A DNA stretch of 64,000 nucleotides from Clostridia bacterium (GTDB taxonomy: Bacteria > Bacillota > Clostridia > Christensenellales > Borkfalkiaceae), in assembly GCA_017463105.1 (NCBI GenBank), contig JAFTPU010000008.1, forward strand, positions 82,766-146,765. The letters are read 5' to 3'. Shown in pieces: positions 51,319 to 60,525 of this stretch (positions are counted from its first letter, which is position 1; each line of letters starts with the position of its first letter). The notes beneath the pieces were generated by a model. The model searched no databases. It was given only the letters and a program-made list of their open reading frames with translations, and was not told the DNA's origin. A program made the translations under genes and the position numbers.

Positions 51319-52359
51319 ATGTCACTTTTTACAAATAAAACGTTGCTTATTACAGGCGGTACGGGTTCGTTCGGTAACGCCGTGCTCAACCGTTTCCTCA
51401 AAACCGATATCGGCGAGATCCGCATTTTCTCCCGCGATGAGAAAAAACAGGACGATATGCGTCACGAATTTCAGGCGAAAATGCCCGAGGTCGCCGAAAA
51501 AATCAAATTCTACATCGGCGACGTCCGCGATATCGCTAGCGTCAAAAACGCGATGCACGGCGTGGATTACATCTTCCATGCGGCGGCGCTTAAACAAGTA
51601 CCGTCTTGCGAATTCTTCCCCGTCGAAGCGGTGAAAACCAACGTGCTCGGCACCGAAAACGTGCTCACGGCGGCAATCGAAGAGGGCGTGAAAACGGTCA
51701 TCTGTCTTTCTACGGACAAAGCCGCGTATCCCGTCAACGCAATGGGCACGAGCAAGGCGATGATGGAAAAGGTCGTGGTGGCGAAATCCCGCACGGTCAA
51801 CCCCGAAAAGACGAAGATCTGTTGCACTCGTTACGGCAACGTAATGTGCAGTCGCGGCAGCGTGATCCCGCTTTGGATCGATCAGATCAGAAACGGTAAG
51901 CCCATTACCCTCACCGACCCCAAAATGACCCGCTTCATTATGTCCTTGGACGAAGCCGTCGATCTCGTGCTTTTCGCCTTCGAAAACGGCGTCAGCGGCG
52001 ATATCCTCGTACAGAAAGCGCCCGCGTGTACCATTCAGACGCAGGCGGAAGCGGTTTGCGAACTGTTCGGCGGCGATAAAAACGACATCAAAGTGATCGG
52101 TATCCGCCACGGCGAAAAAATGTACGAGACCCTCCTCACCAACGAGGAATGCGCCAATGCGATCGATATGGGCAATTTCTACCGCGTTCCCAGCGACAAG
52201 CGCGGCTTGAATTATGACAAATATTTCAAAGAGGGCGACGCAAAACGCAATCCCTTGACGGAATTCAACTCCAACAACACCCGCCTTTTGACGGTGGAGG
52301 AGACGAAGAAAAAGATCGCTTCCCTGCAATATATTCGGGACGAGCTTGCGAAGAAATAA
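51319..52359 (+). CDS. capE: UDP-N-acetylglucosamine 4,6-dehydratase/5-epimerase (CapE/FnlA type)
   Basis: 346 residues. Extended SDR with TLLITGGTGSFGNAVLNRFL, IRIFSRDEKKQDDMRHEFQ and HAAALKQVPSCEFFPVEA, the CapE/FnlA/WbjB hallmark; the active site is in STDKAAYPVNAMGTSKAMMEK (Lys-based MxxxK form). First of three enzymes converting UDP-GlcNAc to UDP-N-acetyl-L-fucosamine. AAGGAG precedes the start. Base composition changes from A+T-rich to G+C-rich within its first 40 bases, suggesting a recombination junction. Confidence 0.9.
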   Translation: MSLFTNKTLLITGGTGSFGNAVLNRFLKTDIGEIRIFSRDEKKQDDMRHEFQAKMPEVAEKIKFYIGDVRDIASVKNAMHGVDYIFHAAALKQVPSCEFFPVEAVKTNVLGTENVLTAAIEEGVKTVICLSTDKAAYPVNAMGTSKAMMEKVVVAKSRTVNPEKTKICCTRYGNVMCSRGSVIPLWIDQIRNGKPITLTDPKMTRFIMSLDEAVDLVLFAFENGVSGDILVQKAPACTIQTQAEAVCELFGGDKNDIKVIGIRHGEKMYETLLTNEECANAIDMGNFYRVPSDKRGLNYDKYFKEGDAKRNPLTEFNSNNTRLLTVEETKKKIASLQYIRDELAKK

Positions 52360-52368
52360 GGACGAGTC

Positions 52369-53571
52369 ATGAAAATTTTGGTTACGGGCGCAAAAGGCTT
52401 TGTCGGTAAAAACCTCTGCGCCGCTTTGAAAAACGTAAAGGACGGAAAGGACAAGACCCGTCCCGCCTTGTCCGTCGAGGAAATATACGAGTACGACGTC
52501 GACAACACGCCCGCCGAGCTTGACGGCTATTGCAAAGCCGCCGATTTCGTGTTCAATCTCGCAGGGGTAAACCGTCCCAAATCGCAGGAAGAATTCATGC
52601 AAGGCAATTTCGGTTTTGCGAGCGCCCTTTTGGACGCCCTCGAAAAACACGGAAACAAAGCCCCCGTCATGCTTTCGTCCTCCATTCAGGCGACTTTGAT
52701 CGGTCGTTACGCGGAAGGGGAATACGGCAAAAGCAAAAAAGCGGGCGAGGAATTGTTTTTCGATTACGCCGTAAAACGAGGGGGGCAGGTATGCGTTTAC
52801 CGCTTTCCCAACCTCTTCGGCAAGTGGTGCCGACCCAATTATAACAGCGCGGTGGCGACCTTTTGCAACAACGTCGCAAACGATTTGCCGATCACGGTAA
52901 ACGACAGGGCGATCGGGCTGGAGCTTCTCTATATCGACGATCTTGTGTCGGAAATGCTCGACCTCCTCGAGGGCAAGGGGCACCGTTGCGATTACGACGG
53001 ATTGATGCCTGTGGCGAGTGAAACGGGTCGGTATTATTACGTCCCGACGACGCATAAAGTCACGCTCGGCGAGATCGTGGATCTGTTGTATACGTTCCGT
53101 AGACAAAGCGAAACGCTCGTGATCCCCGAGATCCCGAACGGGAGCTTTGCGAAGAAATTGTATTCGACCTATCTTTCCTATCTGCCGAAGGAGAAGGCGG
53201 CGTTCGATCTCAAGATGAACGTCGACGCGCGGGGGAGCTTTACCGAGCTTTTAAAGACGGAAAAATGCGGACAGGTCTCGATCAATATTTCGAAGCCGGG
53301 AATTACCAAGGGACAGCATTGGCATCACACGAAATGGGAATTTTTCATTGTCGTCGCGGGTCACGGCTTGATCCAACAGCGCAAGATCGGTACGGACGAG
53401 GTGCTGGAGTTCGAGGTGAGCGGCGAGAAGATACAAGCCGTGCACATGTTGCCGGGGTACACGCATAATATCGTCAATCTTTCGAATACGGAAAATCTCG
53501 TCACGGTGATGTGGGCGAACGAAGCGTTCGATCCCGCCAAACCCGATACGTTTTTCGAGGTGGTAAAATAA
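52369..53571 (+). CDS. capF: UDP-FucNAc pathway reductase (CapF/FnlB type)
   Basis: 400 residues: an SDR domain (KILVTGAKGFVGKNLCAAL, then NLAGVNRPKSQEEFMQGNF) and a C-terminal cupin (about 270-400) with the metal-binding GQHWHHTKWEFFIVVAGHG and MLPGYTHNIVN. This two-domain layout is specific to CapF/WbjC/FnlB, which epimerises and reduces the CapE product. Nine bases after capE and three before capG, in order. Confidence 0.92.
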   Translation: MKILVTGAKGFVGKNLCAALKNVKDGKDKTRPALSVEEIYEYDVDNTPAELDGYCKAADFVFNLAGVNRPKSQEEFMQGNFGFASALLDALEKHGNKAPVMLSSSIQATLIGRYAEGEYGKSKKAGEELFFDYAVKRGGQVCVYRFPNLFGKWCRPNYNSAVATFCNNVANDLPITVNDRAIGLELLYIDDLVSEMLDLLEGKGHRCDYDGLMPVASETGRYYYVPTTHKVTLGEIVDLLYTFRRQSETLVIPEIPNGSFAKKLYSTYLSYLPKEKAAFDLKMNVDARGSFTELLKTEKCGQVSINISKPGITKGQHWHHTKWEFFIVVAGHGLIQQRKIGTDEVLEFEVSGEKIQAVHMLPGYTHNIVNLSNTENLVTVMWANEAFDPAKPDTFFEVVK

Positions 53572-53573
53572 TT

Positions 53574-54764
53574 ATGGAAATGAAGATCAGATTAGACTAT
53601 TCAAACGTACGGTTCAAAAACAACGGCAAATTGAAGCTGCTTATCATCGTCGGCACCCGTCCCGAGATCATTCGTCTCGCGGCGGTCATCGATAAGTGCC
53701 GCCGATATTTCGACTGTATCCTCGCGCACACGGGGCAGAACTACGACTACAACTTAAACGGCGTATTTTTCAAGGACTTGAAATTGGATGCGCCCGAAGT
53801 ATATATGGACGCGGTGGGCGACGATCTGGGCGCGACGGTCGGCAATATCATCAATTGCTCGTACAAGCTTATGACAGCTTGTCAGCCCGACGCGCTTCTG
53901 ATTTTGGGCGACACGAACAGCTGTCTTTCCGCGATCGCGGCAAAGCGTCTGCACATTCCCATTTTCCACATGGAGGCGGGGAACAGGTGCAAGGACGAGT
54001 GTCTGCCCGAGGAAACGAACAGACGTATCGTCGATATTATTTCCGACGTCAACCTTGCCTATTCCGAGCACGCAAGACGCTATCTTGCCGATTGCGGTCT
54101 GCCCAAGGAGCGCACCTACGTAACGGGCTCGCCCATGGCGGAGGTGTTGCATAACAATCTCGCGGATATCGAAAAGAGCGACATTTTAAACCGTCTCGGT
54201 CTGCAACCCAAAAAATATATCCTGCTTTCGGCGCACAGAGAGGAAAATATCGATACGGAAAAGAATTTCCTGTCTCTGTTCACGGCAATCAATAAGATTG
54301 CGGAAAAATACGATATGCCCATTTTGTATTCCTGCCATCCCAGAAGCAAGAAGCGGCTGGAAACGAGTGGATTCGTGCTGGACAAACGGGTGATCCGCCA
54401 CGAGCCGTTGGGCTTCCACGATTACAACAACCTGCAAATGAACGCGTTTGCGGTGGTGTCGGACAGCGGCACGCTGCCCGAGGAGAGCAGCTTCTTTACT
54501 TCGATCGGGAAGCCTTTCCCCGCGGTGTGTATCCGTACGAGCACCGAACGCCCCGAGGCGCTCGATAAGGCGTGCTTCGTGCTGGCGGGGATCGACGAGA
54601 AGTCGCTCGTACAGGCGATCGGAACGGCGGTCGAGCTCACGAAAGACGGGCATCACGGTATACCCGTACCCGATTACGTAGAGGAGAACGTTTCGACGAA
54701 AGTAGTCAAGCTGATCCAATCGTATACGGGCGTTGTGAATAAAATGGTTTGGAGAAAATACTGA
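53574..54764 (+). CDS. capG: UDP-GlcNAc/UDP-TalNAc 2-epimerase (CapG/FnlC type)
   Basis: 396 residues, WecB-like non-hydrolysing epimerase. LLIIVGTRPEIIRLAAVIDK, AHTGQNYDYNLNGVFFKDL, FHMEAGNRCKDECLPEETNR and SAHREENIDTEKN are all family marks, and SDSGTLPEESSFF is the C-terminal UDP-binding loop. Third step to UDP-L-FucNAc. ATG 53574 is chosen; the open frame upstream lies within capF. Followed by a strong terminator that ends the locus. Confidence 0.92.
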   Translation: MEMKIRLDYSNVRFKNNGKLKLLIIVGTRPEIIRLAAVIDKCRRYFDCILAHTGQNYDYNLNGVFFKDLKLDAPEVYMDAVGDDLGATVGNIINCSYKLMTACQPDALLILGDTNSCLSAIAAKRLHIPIFHMEAGNRCKDECLPEETNRRIVDIISDVNLAYSEHARRYLADCGLPKERTYVTGSPMAEVLHNNLADIEKSDILNRLGLQPKKYILLSAHREENIDTEKNFLSLFTAINKIAEKYDMPILYSCHPRSKKRLETSGFVLDKRVIRHEPLGFHDYNNLQMNAFAVVSDSGTLPEESSFFTSIGKPFPAVCIRTSTERPEALDKACFVLAGIDEKSLVQAIGTAVELTKDGHHGIPVPDYVEENVSTKVVKLIQSYTGVVNKMVWRKY

Positions 54765-54778
54765 GTATAGATACGAAG

Positions 54779-54821
54779 AAACGGCGGACATTCGAAACGG
54801 TCCGCCGTTTGCATGTTTTTT
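54779..54821 (+). terminator. Rho-independent terminator of the polysaccharide locus
   Basis: AAACGGCGGAC (54779-54789) pairs with GTCCGCCGTTT (54800-54810), followed by a T-run at 54816-54821. Confidence 0.88.
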
Positions 54822-54847
54822 CGGAACGCCGCGGGAAAATAAACCCT

Positions 54848-54876
54848 TGACAATAGGGGAAAAGCGTGTTAAAATA
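54848..54876 (+). promoter_or_regulatory. Sigma-A promoter
   Basis: TTGACA (54848-54853), 17 bases, TAAAAT (54871-54876). Drives the metallophosphatase gene. Confidence 0.78.
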
Positions 54877-54917
54877 TAAACGAAAGAAAGCCTATAATTT
54901 ACGACAGAGGAAAAAAT

Positions 54918-56453
54918 ATGGGAAAACGGTTACCGATCTTGAGCTTGTCGATATTCTTTGCGTTTGCGGGGTGCGGCGCGACGGGAAATACGTCGGGCTC
55001 GTCCGACGGACAAGTCGACGGCGTACACGTACACGCGGACGCGGATACCGATGGTTTATGCGACGGTTGCGGCGCGAGCATACGTGCGCAGATCGATTTC
55101 TACGCGATCAACGATCTGCACGGAAAATTCGACGATACGTACGCGAATATCGGCGTCGACGAAATGACCTCGTATCTTCGGAACGCACAGGCGACGAAGG
55201 GAAATACGGTCGTTTTATCCACGGGCGACATGTGGCAGGGCAGCGCGGAATCCAATTTCACCAAGGGTAGGATCATCACCGATTGGATGAACGATCTCGG
55301 CTTCGAATCGATGACGATGGGCAACCACGAATTCGATTGGGGCGAAGCGTACATCGAGGCGAACGAGTCGCTCGCCGAGTTCCCTTTCCTCGGTATCAAC
55401 GTTTACGACAGAGCCACGAACGAGCGGGTCGATTATTGCGAACCCTCCGTGATGGTGGAACGGAGCGGCGTGAAGATCGGCATTATCGGCGCGATCGGCG
55501 ATTGTTATTCCTCGATCGCCGAAGAACAGGTGGAGGATATTTGTTTTAAAGTGGGCGACGAGCTCACCGCGCTTGTAAAAGCGGAATCGGACAGACTTCG
55601 CGCGCTGGGCGCGGATATGATCGTATATTCCTTGCACGACGCGGAGGCTTCCAATATCCGACATTACGACCTCGGGCTTTCAAACGGCTACGTCGATCTC
55701 GTGTTCGAGGGACATTCCCACACGACCGTTTGCGAAAAGGACGCGTACGGCGTATGGCATTTGCAGGCGGGCGGCGACAACGCGAAAGGCATATCCTACG
55801 CGCAGGTGAGCGTAAACATTATTACGGACGAGGTGTCCGTGAACACGGCGAAGCTCGTTTACCACAGCGCTTACGCGGGAATGGAGGACGACCCGATCGT
55901 GGACGAGCTCCTAAACAAATACGGCGAAGAATTGACGCAGGTCAACGAGGTATTGGGACAAAATAGCGCTTACCGCAATTCGAAAGCTTTGGCGAATGCG
56001 ACCGCGAAAGCGTTGTATCTCGCGGGCGAGGCGCGCTGGGGCGGCGACGAAAAATACAAGGGCAAGATCGTGTTGGGCGGCGGTTATATCAACGTACGCA
56101 GTCCGTACTATCTGCCGGTAGGGCAGGTCTCTTACGGGGATATTTATCCCTTGTTCCCGTTCGACAATCCCATCGTACTGTGCACAGTGACGGGGAGCAG
56201 ATTGAAGAGCCAATTTATCGACAGCAATAATTATTACGTCTATTACGGCGAAGACGGGGAAGCGGTCAAAAACGATCTCGATTATAACGAGACTTATTAC
56301 GTGGTCGTGGATACGTATTGCGCAAACTACAATTTCAGGGGCATGGGCTTTCTGCCGATCGCGGAATATTACGACGAGGCGCACGAAGTATTCACCCGCG
56401 ACGCCCTTGCGGCGTATATCAGGAACGGCGGATTGGATTCGCTTGCGATATAA
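54918..56453 (+). CDS. 5'-nucleotidase/UshA-type metallophosphatase lipoprotein
   Basis: 511 residues. Lipoprotein signal with lipobox FAGC (Cys about 19), then a His/Asp-rich spacer (GVHVHADADTDGLCDGCG) that resembles a small metal-binding tag. The calcineurin-like domain has NDLHGKFD, GDMWQGSAESNF, MGNHEFDWG and FEGHSHTTV, all metal ligands of the UshA family. The C-terminal 5-nucleotidase domain includes LPVGQVSYGDIYPLFPFDNP. Likely removes phosphate from extracellular nucleotides or UDP-sugars. Monocistronic. Confidence 0.9.
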   Translation: MGKRLPILSLSIFFAFAGCGATGNTSGSSDGQVDGVHVHADADTDGLCDGCGASIRAQIDFYAINDLHGKFDDTYANIGVDEMTSYLRNAQATKGNTVVLSTGDMWQGSAESNFTKGRIITDWMNDLGFESMTMGNHEFDWGEAYIEANESLAEFPFLGINVYDRATNERVDYCEPSVMVERSGVKIGIIGAIGDCYSSIAEEQVEDICFKVGDELTALVKAESDRLRALGADMIVYSLHDAEASNIRHYDLGLSNGYVDLVFEGHSHTTVCEKDAYGVWHLQAGGDNAKGISYAQVSVNIITDEVSVNTAKLVYHSAYAGMEDDPIVDELLNKYGEELTQVNEVLGQNSAYRNSKALANATAKALYLAGEARWGGDEKYKGKIVLGGGYINVRSPYYLPVGQVSYGDIYPLFPFDNPIVLCTVTGSRLKSQFIDSNNYYVYYGEDGEAVKNDLDYNETYYVVVDTYCANYNFRGMGFLPIAEYYDEAHEVFTRDALAAYIRNGGLDSLAI

Positions 56454-56495
56454 CGCGCCGCCCGACGGACTTAAAAATAATAACGCGCAAAAAGC

Positions 56496-56532
56496 GGAGC
56501 GATCGTCTTTCTATGATCGCTCCGTAATTTTT
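56496..56532 (+). terminator. Rho-independent terminator
   Basis: GGAGCGATC (56496-56504) with GATCGCTCC (56515-56523), then GTAATTTTT. Confidence 0.85.
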
Positions 56533-56551
56533 CAATAAACCGTTAAAACGT

Positions 56552-56580
56552 TTGACTTTTCTCTCGCGCGGTGCTATAAT
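56552..56580 (+). promoter_or_regulatory. Sigma-A promoter of the glycolipid gene pair
   Basis: TTGACT (56552-56557), 17 bases, TATAAT (56575-56580). Confidence 0.78.
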
Positions 56581-56659
56581 GTCATAAAAATATATGACAA
56601 ATCGTATGATATGCGATAAAAAAACAAATGCTTGATAGTACGAAGGAGAGTGAAAACGC

Positions 56660-57802
56660 ATGACGATAGCGGTGGTATGCGACGTGCTCGGCGAGGAGAA
56701 CAACGGCACGACGATCGCGGCGATGAATCTGATACGTTTTTTAAAGAAACGGGGGCATACCGTGCGCGTGCTTTGCTCCGATCAGGACAAAAAAGGCGAG
56801 AAGGATTATTTTGTGGTGCCCAATCTCGATTTGGGGATATTCAACGCGTACGTGAAAAAGGTGGGCGTTGCGCTTTCCAAACCGCAGGAGGACGTCGTAC
56901 GGGCGGCGCTCGACGGGGCGGACCATATCCATTCGATGCTGCCGTTTGCCCTCGGTATGAAAGCGGCGAAGATCGCGAAAGAGAAGAATATACCGATCAC
57001 CGCGGGCTTTCATATGCAAGCGGAAAATTTTACGAGCTACGTGAAGCTGAACAAGTGGAGACCGCTCAATAAGGCGGTTTACAGATTCATTTACGAGCAT
57101 TTCTATAAGTACGTGGACGCGATTCATTATCCCACGGAGTTTATACGGAATACGTTCGAAAACAGTATTCGGGAGAAAACGAACGGGTACGTGATCTCCA
57201 ACGGCGTACACGCCTACGTGCAAAAGCGGGCAAGCGAAAGACCGAAAGAGTTTGCGGACAAGATCGTGATCCTCACCACGGGCAGGTATGCCCGCGAAAA
57301 ATCGCAGGATACGCTTATCAAGGCGGTGAAACTGTCCAAATATAAAGACAGGATACAGCTGATCTTGGGTGGGCAAGGCGTAAAGGAAAAGTATTACAGA
57401 CGGCTCGCGCGGACGTTGCCCGTGCCGCCGATCTTCAAATTTTATTCCCGCACGGAGATCATCGACGTGCTCAATTACGCAGATATTTACGTGCACCCCG
57501 CGGAGGTGGAGCTCGAGGGGATATCCTGTCTCGAGGCGATCGCTTGCGGAAAGCTTACGATCGTATCCGATTCGAAGCTGTCCGCGACGGGAGAGTTTGC
57601 GATCGATCGAAGCTGTACGTTTAAAAACCGCGACCCGAAGAGCTTGGCGAACGTGCTCGATTATTGGATCGAACGCCCCGAGGAACGTAAACTGTACGAG
57701 GAAAAATATCTGAAAAGCGCGGTCGCGTTCGATCAGGACGAGTGTATGAAGCGCATGGAGGAGATGATCGTCGAGGTGGTAAATGCCAAGAAAGGTACCT
57801 GA
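56660..57802 (+). CDS. Glycosyltransferase family 4, probably glycolipid-forming
   Basis: 380 residues, GT-B fold. IAVVCDVLGEENNGTTIAAM begins it; HIHSMLPFALGMKAAKIAKE and GFHMQAENFTSYVKLNKWR resemble diacylglycerol glucosyltransferases. The donor domain has ILTTGRYAREKSQDTLIKAV and the VHPAEVELEGISCLEAIACG E-x7-E motif. GGAG precedes ATG 56660. It overlaps the PlsC-like gene by 20 bases, so the pair probably makes or modifies a membrane glycolipid. Confidence 0.87.
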   Translation: MTIAVVCDVLGEENNGTTIAAMNLIRFLKKRGHTVRVLCSDQDKKGEKDYFVVPNLDLGIFNAYVKKVGVALSKPQEDVVRAALDGADHIHSMLPFALGMKAAKIAKEKNIPITAGFHMQAENFTSYVKLNKWRPLNKAVYRFIYEHFYKYVDAIHYPTEFIRNTFENSIREKTNGYVISNGVHAYVQKRASERPKEFADKIVILTTGRYAREKSQDTLIKAVKLSKYKDRIQLILGGQGVKEKYYRRLARTLPVPPIFKFYSRTEIIDVLNYADIYVHPAEVELEGISCLEAIACGKLTIVSDSKLSATGEFAIDRSCTFKNRDPKSLANVLDYWIERPEERKLYEEKYLKSAVAFDQDECMKRMEEMIVEVVNAKKGT

Positions 57803-58631
57803 AAAAACGGTATATTACCGCGACGAGCTGAACGACGATTTCGCGGGCACGAATATCCGAAGGAGAGAGGTGGACGAGCGGTTTACGTTCGTCCGTAAAA
57901 ATCCGATCTGGCGGTGCGCTTCGTTCGTTTTGTATTACGTCGTCGCCATGCCGCTGATCTGGCTGTACGAACGGGTGTTTTTGGGAGCGAAGTTCGTCAA
58001 TAAAAGGGCGGTAAAAAAAGCGAAAGGCAAGCCGTATTTTCTCTACGGCAACCACACGGGCTTTATCGACGCGTTTACACCGAATCTGATCTCGTTTCCG
58101 AGGCGTAACGATATCGTTGTCGCCGCCGACACCGTATCGATCAAGGGCTTAAAAAATATAACGCAGATGCTGGGCGCGTTGCCCGTGCCGACGCATCGTC
58201 GGGGAATGAAAAAATTCCTCGAGGCGATCGAATATTACGGCAAAAGGCGCAATATTACCGTATATCCCGAAGCGCATATTTGGCCCTATTATACGGGCGT
58301 GCGGCAATTCAAGGACGTGTCCTTTGCCTATCCGATCAGGTGCGGCGCGCCCACGTTCGCTTTCTTCACGGCGTATACGAGACCGAAGGGCTTGCTCGCG
58401 TTTCTGCGCAAGGCGAACGTGACCGTTTACGTAAGCGATCCCATTTATCCCGAAAACGGCTTGACGAAAAAGGAAGCGCAGAAAGATCTCAGAAACAAGG
58501 TGTACGCGTTTATGGCGGAAAAATCCGCTTTAAGCGATTATAACGTGATCGAATATATCAAGGAAAACGCGGCGAAGGGTATTTCCGATTCTCCGCCTTC
58601 GGGAGCGTGGCGGACGCGGCGAGAAGATTGA
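57783..58631 (+). CDS. 1-acyl-glycerol-3-phosphate acyltransferase-like protein (PlsC family)
   Basis: 282 residues. The HX4D acyltransferase motif is NHTGFIDAF; the later blocks NVYPEAHIWPYYTG (in place of EGTRS) and APTFAFFTAYTRPKG are typical of the glycolipid-linked PlsC subgroup. One hydrophobic helix (about 42-62) anchors it. It is translationally coupled to the GT4 gene. Substrate may be a glycolipid or lysophospholipid; inference from the pairing. Confidence 0.85.
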   Translation: MPRKVPEKTVYYRDELNDDFAGTNIRRREVDERFTFVRKNPIWRCASFVLYYVVAMPLIWLYERVFLGAKFVNKRAVKKAKGKPYFLYGNHTGFIDAFTPNLISFPRRNDIVVAADTVSIKGLKNITQMLGALPVPTHRRGMKKFLEAIEYYGKRRNITVYPEAHIWPYYTGVRQFKDVSFAYPIRCGAPTFAFFTAYTRPKGLLAFLRKANVTVYVSDPIYPENGLTKKEAQKDLRNKVYAFMAEKSALSDYNVIEYIKENAAKGISDSPPSGAWRTRRED

Positions 58632-58745
58632 AAGCGAGCCACGTTTTCTTTATAAAACTTTCTCCGAAAAAAATTAACGCTTTTGTTATTCGAAATAGTT
58701 ATACGCACTATAATAAATCCGTATAGAAAAAACGTTTGCGGAAAA

Positions 58746-58775
58746 TTGACAGGAAAAAAGCGGAAGTGTTAAAAT
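58746..58775 (+). promoter_or_regulatory. Sigma-A promoter of guaA
   Basis: TTGACA (58746-58751), 18 bases, TAAAAT (58770-58775), 29 bases before the start codon. The leader is too short for a purine riboswitch. Confidence 0.75.
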
Positions 58776-58804
58776 AATAAAGGCATTAAAAAAGGAGAAA
58801 GTAT

Positions 58805-60349
58805 ATGAACGACAGACAAAAGGTGCTCGTGCTCGATTTCGGCGGGCAATACAATCAATTGATCGCCCGCAGAGTCCGCGATCTGGGCGTATACTGCGAA
58901 CTGAAAAACAGCGATATGCGCGTGGAGGAGATAGAGGCGTACGCCCCGATCGGCATCATTTTTACAGGCGGACCGAACAGCGTCTACGAGGAGGGCGCGC
59001 CGCGTGTGGACAAAGCGCTTTTCTCGCTCGGGATCCCCGTTTTGGGGATATGCTACGGCTGTCAGCTGATCGCGCATACGCTCGGGGGGAAAGTGCAACG
59101 TGCGGATACGAGCGAGTACGGGAAACGGGAAATACGCGTGCTGAAAGAAAGCCCGCTGTTTAAGGATATTCCCGAACGTTCCGTGTCGTGGATGAGCCAT
59201 ACCGATTACGTTTCGAGCGTGCCAACGGGGTTCGATATCCTCTCCGAAACGACGGAAAAGACCTGCCCCGTGGCGGCGTTCGGCGACGAAAAACGCAAAA
59301 TTTACGGCGTGCAATTTCACCCCGAAGTGGTACATTCCGAGTATGGAAACCAAATCTTGAAAAACTTTCTTTACGGGGTCTGCGGCGCGGTCGGCGATTG
59401 GACGATGAAGGGCTTCGTCGAAAAACAGATCGGTGCGTTGAAAGCAAAGATCGGCGATAAAAAAGTGCTTTGCGCGATGAGCGGCGGCGTGGATTCCGCC
59501 GTGGCGGCAACGCTTATCCATAAGGCGGTGGGGAATCAACTTACCTGCGTGTTCGTCGATCACGGGCTTCTCCGCAAATACGAGGCGGAAGAGGTGATGC
59601 AGGTGTTCAAAGACGGGCTGGGCATGAACCTTGTCAAGGTGGACGCGGGAGAGGAGTTTTTGCGTAAGCTTACGGGCGTGAGCGACCCCGAAACGAAAAG
59701 GAAAATCATCGGCGAGGAATTTATCCGCGTGTTCGAACGCGCGGCGAAAAAGATCGGCGCGGTCGACTATCTCGTGCAGGGCACGATCTATCCCGACGTG
59801 ATCGAGAGCGGGAAGGGCAAATCGGCGGTGATCAAAAGTCATCATAACGTAGGCGGATTGCCCTCCGTCGTCGATTTCAAGGAAATTATCGAGCCGCTCC
59901 GCGATCTGTTCAAGGACGAGGTGCGGAGGGTCGGGTTCGAGCTCGGCTTGCCCGACAAGGTCGTTTTGCGCCAGCCGTTCCCGGGACCCGGGTTGGCGAT
60001 ACGGATCATGGGCGAGGTGACGAAAGAAAAGCTGGAAACGGTAAAGGACGCCGACTATATTTTGCGAGACGAGATCGCAAAGGCAGGTTTGGAAAAAGAG
60101 ATCTGGCAATATTTCGCCGTCGTTACCAATAGTAAAACGGTGGGCGTGCAAGGGGATTTCCGAACGTACGAAAACGTGATCGCTATTCGTGCGGTGACGA
60201 GCGTGGACGCCATGACGGCGGATTGGGCAAGAATACCCTTTGACGTTTTGGAAAAGGTCAGCACCCGTATCGTCAATGAAGTGAAACACGCAAACCGCGT
60301 GGTGTACGATATTACCTCGAAGCCCTCCGCAACGATCGAGTGGGAATAA
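58805..60349 (+). CDS. guaA: GMP synthase (glutamine-hydrolysing)
   Basis: 514 residues, full length. Class I amidotransferase: [15 protein letters not shown] with the nucleophile Cys, and [11 protein letters not shown] with His/Glu. ATP-pyrophosphatase loop [13 protein letters not shown], and the C-terminal dimerisation domain with [14 protein letters not shown] and the ending KPSATIEWE. Converts XMP, glutamine and ATP to GMP in the cytosol. AAAGGAG precedes the start. Single gene between its own promoter and terminator. Confidence 0.97.
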   Translation: MNDRQKVLVLDFGGQYNQLIARRVRDLGVYCELKNSDMRVEEIEAYAPIGIIFTGGPNSVYEEGAPRVDKALFSLGIPVLGICYGCQLIAHTLGGKVQRADTSEYGKREIRVLKESPLFKDIPERSVSWMSHTDYVSSVPTGFDILSETTEKTCPVAAFGDEKRKIYGVQFHPEVVHSEYGNQILKNFLYGVCGAVGDWTMKGFVEKQIGALKAKIGDKKVLCAMSGGVDSAVAATLIHKAVGNQLTCVFVDHGLLRKYEAEEVMQVFKDGLGMNLVKVDAGEEFLRKLTGVSDPETKRKIIGEEFIRVFERAAKKIGAVDYLVQGTIYPDVIESGKGKSAVIKSHHNVGGLPSVVDFKEIIEPLRDLFKDEVRRVGFELGLPDKVVLRQPFPGPGLAIRIMGEVTKEKLETVKDADYILRDEIAKAGLEKEIWQYFAVVTNSKTVGVQGDFRTYENVIAIRAVTSVDAMTADWARIPFDVLEKVSTRIVNEVKHANRVVYDITSKPSATIEWE

Positions 60350-60376
60350 AAAAGATATCCCTCGGGATATCTTTTT
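60349..60376 (+). terminator. Rho-independent terminator of guaA
   Basis: AAAAAGATATCC (60349-60360) with GGATATCTTTTT (60365-60376); the stem begins at the last base of the guaA stop codon. Confidence 0.88.
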
Positions 60377-60433
60377 GTTAGTGAGATGCCCGTGGGAGCA
60401 ATCTCACGGGTATACTGCATATAACTAAAAACA

Positions 60434-60492
60434 AATTTACTAAAAATGTTTTTAGTAAATTGTTGACAAGGGGATATAAAGTGTGATATAAT
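60434..60492 (+). promoter_or_regulatory. Promoter preceded by a long perfect palindrome
   Basis: AATTTACTAAAAA (60434-60446) and TTTTTAGTAAATT (60449-60461) are perfect 13-base arms, immediately followed by TTGACA (60463-60468), 18 bases and TATAAT (60487-60492). The palindrome may be a regulator site or a leftover element end. Confidence 0.65.
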
Positions 60493-60525
60493 TATCCTGT
60501 AAATCTGTACTTGCGAGGTACTGTT

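Noticed and set aside
51322-53106. 594-codon minus-strand frame opposite capE-capF
   Set aside because: Antisense to two clearly recognised genes; no family resemblance.
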